Below, piece after piece: positions 57,715-64,000 of a stretch of 64,000 nt of DNA. This DNA is from Vibrio neptunius (GTDB lineage Bacteria; Pseudomonadota; Gammaproteobacteria; Enterobacterales; Vibrionaceae), in contig CP079860.1 of NCBI GenBank assembly GCA_019339365.1, positions 248,001-312,000 of the forward strand. Reading direction: 5' to 3'. Made by a program: the position numbers and the translations under genes. The notes under the pieces are model-generated. The model made no database searches. It was not told the origin of the DNA and worked only from the letters and a program-made list of their open reading frames with translations. Positions within the stretch are counted from its first letter, which is position 1; every line of letters begins with the position of its first letter.

Positions 57715-59258
57715 TCAGGGAGTGAGTTACGAATTTCGATAAATTCGTCCCAGTGCTGAATAAGGAGCTCGACCAACTCTGGTTCAAAGTGCTTACCTTT
57801 TTGTGCAACCAGTTCAACCATAATGTCTTCATCGCTCCAAGGCTCTTTGTAGCTGCGTTTCGATCCTAATGCATCAAACACATCGGCTAAAGCGGTAATT
57901 CGACCCGTGACAGGGATGTCCAGACCCGATAAGCCATTTGGGTAGCCAGTACCATCCCACTTTTCGTGATGATAACCAGCGATTTCCTTAGCAACGGTAA
58001 TCAAGCGACGCTTAGATTTGCTCAAAATATCTACGCCATAATCAACATGCTTCTTCATGATCTCCCACTCTTCTGCATTGAGTTTGCCGGGTTTGTGAAG
58101 GATAGAATCCGGCACCGCGACCTTCCCAACATCATGAAGAGGCGACGCATGTTTGATCATTGATGCATCATACTCACTCAAACCATAAAGCTGAGCCAGC
58201 TTTTCACTGAACAAAGACACTCGCTGTACATGCGCCCCTGTTTCTTTACTCCGCGCTTCAACCGCATTAGCCAAGTTGTAAACCAGCTCTTTCGATGTTT
58301 CTCGGATATCGAGCATCAAGCTCAGATTTTCAAAGGTCAGCCCTATATTTTGCATATAGATTTCGAGTAGCTGCATGTCGAGCTCGGTCAGTACACGGGC
58401 AACATTGACATACAGAATACAGTCAACCCCTTGCTCATCATGCGTATACAATACATAGGCGTCGCCAAAATTTTCTGACTTCTGAGTCTCAAAGACTCGT
58501 TTACACCGTTCTGATACTTCTTTAGGTAACTTTTCAAATGCACATTCGCTGTAGAAATCAACAAAGTTACCCGTCGCAGCGAGCGTTAAAGCACGCGACT
58601 CTTCGCCATTCGGTCTTGGTTGAACAATGCAGTACAAAGCAGATTTGTCCAGTTTAAGTAACGAGGTCAGTTGTTCAAGAACGCTAGTGGCATAGGTCTG
58701 AAGCGTGTTGGTATTTTGAACATACGCTGACGCTTCAATGACTTTGCTAAGCCCCTTCTTTTGATGTTCAATCAAACAAAGATCGCGATACGAACGAAGC
58801 ATGGAATAAAGTAACGTTTTGAGTTTTTGCGTAGTCAGTTCGGTTTTTTCTTTGTAGTCGTCGATTTCATATTCACGAATGACGGTATCTTCTGGCGCCT
58901 GCCCTGCCTGCCCGGTTCGAAGAACGAGACGAACTAAGCTGTTACCTAGCTCTGCACGAACATATTTAACCAGCTCCAAGCCTGCGTGTTCGGTTTCCAT
59001 CACCACATCAACAAGCGCGAGAGCGATATCATCTGCGCTCTGGAAAATACCTTTCGCTTCCTCTGCTGAGTGAGCAGAGATCAACTCTAAGTGTCTTCCT
59101 TCAAATTCAAAATCAGATAGGGCCAGCTTGGTAACCTGATGCATCTGCTCATCATCATCGATAAGTAGCACTTTCCAAGGAGTGGCCAAACTTTCAGCAT
59201 TACTACTGCCTTCGACCTCAGGTTGTTGTGACTGTCGATGGTCCGCAAACAATTCCAT
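57711..59258 (-). CDS. Response regulator with DUF3369 and HD-GYP phosphodiesterase domains
   Basis: 515 residues. N-terminal receiver (about 28-150; DDD cluster and acceptor Asp84 in LALVDVVMET), central DUF3369 domain (about 165-315), C-terminal HD-GYP domain with SPLHDVGKVAVPDSILHKPG (His375, Asp376), HHEKWDGTGYPNG and ITALADVFDALG. The motif residues for cyclic-di-GMP hydrolysis are all present. Pairs with the adjacent kinase. Confidence 0.92.
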   Translation of the reverse strand: MELFADHRQSQQPEVEGSSNAESLATPWKVLLIDDDEQMHQVTKLALSDFEFEGRHLELISAHSAEEAKGIFQSADDIALALVDVVMETEHAGLELVKYVRAELGNSLVRLVLRTGQAGQAPEDTVIREYEIDDYKEKTELTTQKLKTLLYSMLRSYRDLCLIEHQKKGLSKVIEASAYVQNTNTLQTYATSVLEQLTSLLKLDKSALYCIVQPRPNGEESRALTLAATGNFVDFYSECAFEKLPKEVSERCKRVFETQKSENFGDAYVLYTHDEQGVDCILYVNVARVLTELDMQLLEIYMQNIGLTFENLSLMLDIRETSKELVYNLANAVEARSKETGAHVQRVSLFSEKLAQLYGLSEYDASMIKHASPLHDVGKVAVPDSILHKPGKLNAEEWEIMKKHVDYGVDILSKSKRRLITVAKEIAGYHHEKWDGTGYPNGLSGLDIPVTGRITALADVFDALGSKRSYKEPWSDEDIMVELVAQKGKHFEPELVELLIQHWDEFIEIRNSLPD

Positions 59259-59413
59259 TTCTTGTCTAACCCCCTAATTCTATTTCCCTATCTTAAGTTT
59301 TAGCACAAACTTATAGAAAAAGTGTAAATGGCATTCAATATGCAGCTTCATTCCGCCATTTGGTGGAAATATTTAACCACATTAAGATTATGGGTATAGT
59401 CAATCTCGGCACA

Positions 59414-60418
59414 TCAATTCATTGCACGAACCGTTTTTCGTTCAACCAGAGTGGGCTCCAACTGAACGACTTGTGGTTCCGTCTCTCCACCTTCTAACTT
59501 TTTCAATACGGCTTCCACAGCAGCTTTACCTAAACGGTATTTAGGTTGGTGGATAGTCGTCAGGGCCGGGGTCATAAACTTGGAGATATGGATGTCATCG
59601 TAACCGATAATGGAAAGTTCCTCTGGAACTCGAATCCCTTTCTCATGAGCGGCATTAATCACGCCCATCGACATCATATCATTGCAGACGAAAATCGAAC
59701 TGGGTAACGAACCTTTGGCGTGCATCTTGTTCAGCGCCTCATAGCCGCCTTCACATTCGAAGTCAGATTCAATAATCCAATTTGGATTGAATTCTATCCC
59801 AGCTTCTATCAAAGCGCGTTTATAACCTTCATAACGCATCTGTGCCTGGTGTTTGGCTAAAGGTCCCGTTATACAACCTATCTCTGTGTGGCCCGATTCA
59901 ATCAAGTGCTTCGCCGCCATGTAGCCGCCCCGTAAGGAATTGTCCTGAATTTTATCACTGGTAAACAGCATCGGACCCCAGTCCATCACAACGACTGGAA
60001 TATCAGGGTATTTCTCGAACACATCGATGCGTTCCCCTTCTAAAGAAGAACACATAAGAATCAAACCATCAACGCGCTTTTGCAACAGGGTGTTAATCGA
60101 CTCACGCATACGTTCGTTGTCCCCTTCGGTGTTGCATAAAATAAGGTTATAACCTTGTTGATAGCAACTGCGTTCTACCCCCTTAACCACTTCGCCAAAG
60201 AAGGGGTTTGTCGAGGTCGTTACTAACATACCGATGGTGTTAGTGCGATTGATCTTGAGGCTACGGGCAAGCGCGGAAGGCGTGTAGTTGAGTTCTTGAG
60301 CCGCCTTATTGACACGCTCAGAGATTTCTTCGCTCACATAACGAGACTGATTAATGACATGGCTGACCGTTGAAGTGGAAACCCCGGCGAGCCGGGCAAT
60401 ATCTTTCATTGTAGCCAT
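59414..60418 (-). CDS. rbsR: Ribose operon repressor RbsR
   Basis: 334 residues, LacI family. N-terminal HTH (MKDIARLAGVSTSTVSHVIN) with the hinge, then the ribose-binding-like core. E. coli RbsR is 330 residues. GGAG before the start. Last gene of the operon, 22 bases after rbsK; it represses the operon until ribose binds. Confidence 0.94.
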   Translation of the reverse strand: MATMKDIARLAGVSTSTVSHVINQSRYVSEEISERVNKAAQELNYTPSALARSLKINRTNTIGMLVTTSTNPFFGEVVKGVERSCYQQGYNLILCNTEGDNERMRESINTLLQKRVDGLILMCSSLEGERIDVFEKYPDIPVVVMDWGPMLFTSDKIQDNSLRGGYMAAKHLIESGHTEIGCITGPLAKHQAQMRYEGYKRALIEAGIEFNPNWIIESDFECEGGYEALNKMHAKGSLPSSIFVCNDMMSMGVINAAHEKGIRVPEELSIIGYDDIHISKFMTPALTTIHQPKYRLGKAAVEAVLKKLEGGETEPQVVQLEPTLVERKTVRAMN

Positions 60419-60440
60419 GTCACTATCTCCTTACCTTTGA

Positions 60441-61361
60441 CTAACTGTGTTGCTCGAGAAAAGTATCCACTTCCTCTCGGCTAGGAATTGAAGTCTGAGC
60501 GCCAAAACGTGTCACGGAAATGGCTGCCGCAGCGTGAGCAAACTTTATCGCAGATTTTAGAGGTAAATCGTCTAATAAACCAGTGACCAAGGCTCCATTA
60601 AAGGTATCACCTGCAGCTGTAGTATCTGTTGCTTCGACTCGGAAGCCTGGGATTAGTTCACCACGTCCATTCTGACTTAGCCATACCCCTTTAGCGCCGA
60701 GTGTTATCAAGACGACCTCAATTCCCTTACGGTGAAGCGCATTTGCCGCTTCTTGCGCTGACTGGTTGTCCGTTAACGTAATACCAGTAAGCACTTCAGC
60801 TTCGGTTTCATTGGGCGTAATCACATCAATACATGCCAGCAACTCATCCGATAACTCACGCGCTGGCGCTGGATTAAGGATAACGTTGGTTCTCGACGCT
60901 TTCGCGACTTGCGCAGCTTTTTCAATGCCGCACATCGGCGTTTCCAACTGCATAAGCAGATAGTCGGCCTGTCGGATTCGCTCTAAATCGACCTCGATCG
61001 CATCTTCAGTTAGCTTTGCATTTGCCTCCGCGGAGATACATATACTGTTTTCACCACTTTCAGCTACCTGAATCATGGCAATGCCAGTTGGACAATTCGG
61101 CTGCATTTTGACCCCTGCAATATTGATGTTGTCCATTTTAAAGTTTTCACGAATATTGATACCAAACGCATCATCACCAACACAGGCGATGAATCCGGTG
61201 TCTGCGTTTAATCGCGCAGCCGCTACGGCTTGATTTGCTCCTTTACCACCTGGGATAACTTGATAATTGCGACCATGTAATGTCTCGCCTGGACGAGGAA
61301 AAGAAGGCACTTGGAGAACATGGTCAGCGTTAACACTACCTAATACCACTAACTTATTCAT
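60441..61361 (-). CDS. rbsK: Ribokinase RbsK
   Basis: 306 residues, PfkB family. N-terminal signature GGKGANQAVAAARL and C-terminal DTTAAGDTFNGALVTGL with the catalytic Asp. Phosphorylates ribose to ribose-5-phosphate in the cytoplasm. A hairpin separates it from rbsB. Confidence 0.95.
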   Translation of the reverse strand: MNKLVVLGSVNADHVLQVPSFPRPGETLHGRNYQVIPGGKGANQAVAAARLNADTGFIACVGDDAFGINIRENFKMDNINIAGVKMQPNCPTGIAMIQVAESGENSICISAEANAKLTEDAIEVDLERIRQADYLLMQLETPMCGIEKAAQVAKASRTNVILNPAPARELSDELLACIDVITPNETEAEVLTGITLTDNQSAQEAANALHRKGIEVVLITLGAKGVWLSQNGRGELIPGFRVEATDTTAAGDTFNGALVTGLLDDLPLKSAIKFAHAAAAISVTRFGAQTSIPSREEVDTFLEQHS

Positions 61362-61410
61362 ACGGTTATCCTCGGTTCAATTGAACCTGACTAATTTGCA
61401 ACGGGAGTTA

Positions 61411-61442
61411 TAAGTTTGCGCTCTCGCAAAAGCGCAAACTTA
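61411..61442 (-). other. Intercistronic hairpin between rbsB and rbsK
   Basis: An 11-bp perfect stem TAAGTTTGCGC / GCGCAAACTTA with a 10-base loop and no T run. It probably stabilises the abundant rbsB message, not terminates. Confidence 0.6.
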
Positions 61443-61497
61443 TTTACCCTCCTCCGCCAAACGACAGATTAAAATGGGAAGAAGGGCAAAATTCACA

Positions 61498-62376
61498 TTA
61501 CTTTGTGATCACTTTCAGAGGGACTGGGATGTACTCTTCAACAGACTCACCTTTCAGTACTTTGTCTGCCGTTTCGATACCTAATGAACCGATGAGATCT
61601 GGCTGCTGTGCCACTGTCGCAGCCAATTTACCGCGGTTAACGGCAGCGATACCATCATCAGTACCATCGAAACCAACAATCATCACGTCTTTGCCTGATG
61701 CTTGAACCGCGCGCAGTGCGCCTAGCGCCATTTCATCATTTTGAGCAAAAACCGCTTGTACATTTGGATTGGCAGCGAGCAAGTTTTCCATTACGTTGAG
61801 ACCTTTAGTGCGGTCGAAGTCAGCCGGTTGGCTTGCTAGCAGTTCCATCTCTCCACCGTTGACGGCGTTCATGAAGCCTTCACCGCGCTCACGCGCCGCT
61901 GACGTACCTGCGATGCCTTCAAGCTGAATAACCTTCGCCTTTTCACCCACTTTTTCCATAATGAAATGACCCGCCATTTCACCACCGACTACGTTATCTG
62001 AAGCGATGTGGCTTACCACATCACCACGGCTTGCACCACGGTCTAAAGTCAGTACAGGAATATCAGAGCGGTTTGCCATGCGGATTGCATTTGAAACTGC
62101 ATCAGAATCGGTTGGGTTGATCAGAATCGCTTTTACACCTCGAACTGTCAGGTCTTCGACGTTAGACAGCTCTTTACTTGGGTCATTTTGTGAGTCCAGA
62201 ACAATCAGGTCATAGCCCAGCTCTTTGGCTTTTGCTTGTGCGCCATCTTTCATCGTAACGAAGAATGGGTTGTTCAGCGTCGACAGTACGATAGCGACCG
62301 TGTCTTGCGCCTGTGCTGAAATAGAAACGGTGGATGAAAGCAGTGCAGCGGAGATAAGAGTTGCGAGTTTTTTCAT
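61498..62376 (-). CDS. rbsB: Ribose-binding periplasmic protein RbsB
   Basis: 292 residues. Signal peptide ([17 protein letters not shown]), then [54 protein letters not shown] and [11 protein letters not shown], the RbsB pattern. Delivers ribose to RbsAC. Confidence 0.95.
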   Translation of the reverse strand: MKKLATLISAALLSSTVSISAQAQDTVAIVLSTLNNPFFVTMKDGAQAKAKELGYDLIVLDSQNDPSKELSNVEDLTVRGVKAILINPTDSDAVSNAIRMANRSDIPVLTLDRGASRGDVVSHIASDNVVGGEMAGHFIMEKVGEKAKVIQLEGIAGTSAARERGEGFMNAVNGGEMELLASQPADFDRTKGLNVMENLLAANPNVQAVFAQNDEMALGALRAVQASGKDVMIVGFDGTDDGIAAVNRGKLAATVAQQPDLIGSLGIETADKVLKGESVEEYIPVPLKVITK

Positions 62377-62433
62377 TGTGTTTAGTCCTTGTGTAGGGTG
62401 GCTCGGAGTACTTACCTCTAAGCCTTTTTTGAA

Positions 62434-63417
62434 TTACTTGTTCTTGTTGTCGACCAATACCGCTAGCAGAATAACCACGGCTTTAGCGATCATCTGGTAA
62501 TAAGATGACACGTCGAGCAAGTTAAGAGCGTTGTTTAGGAAGCCGATGATGAGCGCACCAATTAATGTGCCCATAATTCGACCCTTACCGCCCATCAGAC
62601 TGGTACCACCGAGTACAACGGCTGCAATGGCATCCAGTTCATAGCCCATACCAGCGGTTGGCTGAGCAGAAGAAAGACGAGATGTGATAATGATGCCCGC
62701 TAGTGCAGACAGCAGACCACATATAGCGTAAACACCAATCTTAACGCGATCGACGTTGATGCCAGATAGGCGTGTCGCAGATTCATTGCCGCCTAATGCA
62801 TACACATAGCGACCAAAGCGTGTGTGATTAAGCAAATACCAAGCCGCAGCGAACACGATAACCATCAACCAGACTGGAACAGGAATACCCAAAGCGTAAC
62901 CTGTACCAAACCATGCGAAAGCATCAGCGGTATCGGTAAAGCCTGTCGAAATTGGACGACCATCGGTGTACACCATAGTAACACCACGTAACAAGGTCAT
63001 GGTGACCAGTGTTGCGATAAATGCTTGCACCTTACCTTTGGCGATAATGATGCCGCTGATAGCACCCAGTGCTGCCCCAGCAAATAAAGCCGTTGGAACC
63101 GCGACCAAAACTGGCACTTCCAAAGCGATCAAGCTTGCCGCAAACGCACCACATAAAGCCAGAACGGAGCCAACGCTCAGATCAATACCTGCGGTTAGGA
63201 TAACCAAGGTCATACCTACTGCAATAATTGCGTTTATCGACGTTTGACGCAGAATGTTAAGAATGTTGTCGACCGTAAAAAAGTTGGGGTTAAGGAACGA
63301 TACAACAACAATCAGGAAGATAAGTGCAATGAGCGACTTTTGTTCAATCAGCCACTCTTTGCTGAACAGTTTTTTGCTGCCCGCTTGATTTGGTTTGCTC
63401 ATGGTATTCGTACTCAT
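62434..63417 (-). CDS. rbsC: Ribose ABC transporter permease RbsC
   Basis: About 327 residues from ATG 63417 (GAGGAAG upstream; ATGA overlap with rbsA). Eight to ten helices; conserved [19 protein letters not shown] and [20 protein letters not shown]. Confidence 0.94.
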   Translation of the reverse strand: MSTNTMSKPNQAGSKKLFSKEWLIEQKSLIALIFLIVVVSFLNPNFFTVDNILNILRQTSINAIIAVGMTLVILTAGIDLSVGSVLALCGAFAASLIALEVPVLVAVPTALFAGAALGAISGIIIAKGKVQAFIATLVTMTLLRGVTMVYTDGRPISTGFTDTADAFAWFGTGYALGIPVPVWLMVIVFAAAWYLLNHTRFGRYVYALGGNESATRLSGINVDRVKIGVYAICGLLSALAGIIITSRLSSAQPTAGMGYELDAIAAVVLGGTSLMGGKGRIMGTLIGALIIGFLNNALNLLDVSSYYQMIAKAVVILLAVLVDNKNK

Positions 63418-64000
63418 GCTGCTTCCTCGTTTATTTCTTTGCCTACTGCACACGCCAACAACTTCTCCTGATCGGCGTCTTTGGCATCAAACTCACCACT
63501 AATGCGGCCTTCATGCATCACAATAATGCGGTCGCTCATTCCCAATACTTCCGGCATTTCTGAAGAGACCAGAATGATACTCATGCCTTCGGCCTTGAAT
63601 TTATTGATGAGCTGGTAAATTTCTTTCTTTGCACCGACATCGACACCACGAGTGGGCTCGTCAAGGATCAGTACTTTAGGTTTAGTCATCAGACCTTTCG
63701 CTATCGCCACCTTCTGCTGGTTACCACCAGATAGATTGCCAATGATCTGATCGCGAGTTGGCGTCTTAATGTTAAAGAGTTTAATAAAGTCTTCGACGGC
63801 AACCACTTCATCGCCATGCTGAATTCGACCACCTTTGGTTAACTTATCCAGAGCGCAAAGCGACATGTTCTCTTTGACTGACAAACCCAAGACTAAGCCA
63901 TCGCCCTTACGATCTTCAGAAATATAAGCAATACCGTTTGCAAGGCCATCTTGTGGACTCACAGGGTTGATGGTTTTGTTATTCAGATTGATTACGCCAC
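63414..64000 (-). CDS. rbsA: Ribose ABC transporter ATPase RbsA, N-terminal part outside window
   Basis: About 195 C-terminal residues; the frame is open to the window edge ([17 protein letters not shown]). Second nucleotide-binding domain: [11 protein letters not shown], signature LSGGNQQKV, Walker [15 protein letters not shown]. Overlaps rbsC by four bases. First domain and rbsD lie beyond the window. Confidence 0.94.
   Translation of the reverse strand, partial: GVINLNNKTINPVSPQDGLANGIAYISEDRKGDGLVLGLSVKENMSLCALDKLTKGGRIQHGDEVVAVEDFIKLFNIKTPTRDQIIGNLSGGNQQKVAIAKGLMTKPKVLILDEPTRGVDVGAKKEIYQLINKFKAEGMSIILVSSEMPEVLGMSDRIIVMHEGRISGEFDAKDADQEKLLACAVGKEINEEAA

Noticed and set aside
1..64000. 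Mobile elements, integrases, attachment sites at tRNA-Ser
   Set aside because: No transposase or integrase frame, no terminal repeats, and no repeat of the tRNA 3' end seen in the neighbourhood.

Overview
The window looks like part of the smaller chromosome (chromosome 2) of a Vibrio. Several gene groups that sit on chromosome II in V. cholerae occur together here: a maltose transport locus, the heme locus hutXZ / tonB-exbB-exbD-hutBCD, deaD and rnb, a lone pstS, a DUF3369/HD-GYP regulator with its kinase, and the ribose operon. A Qrr-type quorum-sensing RNA and a CsrB-type RNA also point to Vibrionaceae. I cannot name the species. No insertion sequence, integrase, rRNA or CRISPR array was seen.

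Layout. 1-9.6 kb: small-molecule exporters beside their likely regulators (yddG fragment, LysE with LysR, YjeH with Lrp), an OsmC protein, an oxidoreductase, an amidotransferase, an AraC regulator and a HlyD pair. 9.6-12.5 kb: a regulatory RNA patch, with a qrr gene (sigma-54 promoter, LuxO box) on one side of codA and a CsrB-family RNA on the other; a possible decayed codB lies just before codA. 12.8-20.7 kb: dCMP deaminase-like enzyme, hybrid kinase, long-form GAPDH, lipoprotein hydrolase, acyl-CoA thioesterase. 21-30 kb: LRR lipoprotein followed by an orphan type VI secretion effector locus (DUF6484-like gene, a PAAR-MIX effector of about 1,480 residues with membrane segments, and two tandem putative immunity genes). 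30.2-36 kb: malEFG divergent from malK, with MalT/CRP-like sites and a possible MicX-like RNA after malG. 36-42 kb: heme uptake. 42-49 kb: sugar efflux, a ShyB-like endopeptidase behind a Zur-like box, tRNA-Ser(TGA), MaoC hydratase, PstS behind a Pho-like box. 49.9-55 kb: rnb, an amine-oxidase remnant, deaD. 54.7-59.3 kb: a substrate-binding protein, sensor kinase and HD-GYP response regulator. 59.4-64 kb: rbsACBKR, with rbsA cut by the window end.

How the parts fit. Maltose, ribose and heme uptake, each with local control sites, sit beside two RNAs that in vibrios belong to connected circuits (LuxO-Qrr and VarS/VarA-CsrA). The type VI locus is the clearest accessory region: its toxin end and immunity genes are visibly more A+T-rich than the delivery half, and the two immunity copies differ almost only in the loop between their membrane helices.

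Sequence quality. Six otherwise normal genes (LysR, GAPDH, thioesterase, type VI effector, malF, tonB) are each broken by a small indel at or next to a homopolymer. The pattern suggests base-calling errors more than six real pseudogenes. I give joined coordinates and mark each break. By contrast the amine-oxidase remnant is a real internal deletion.
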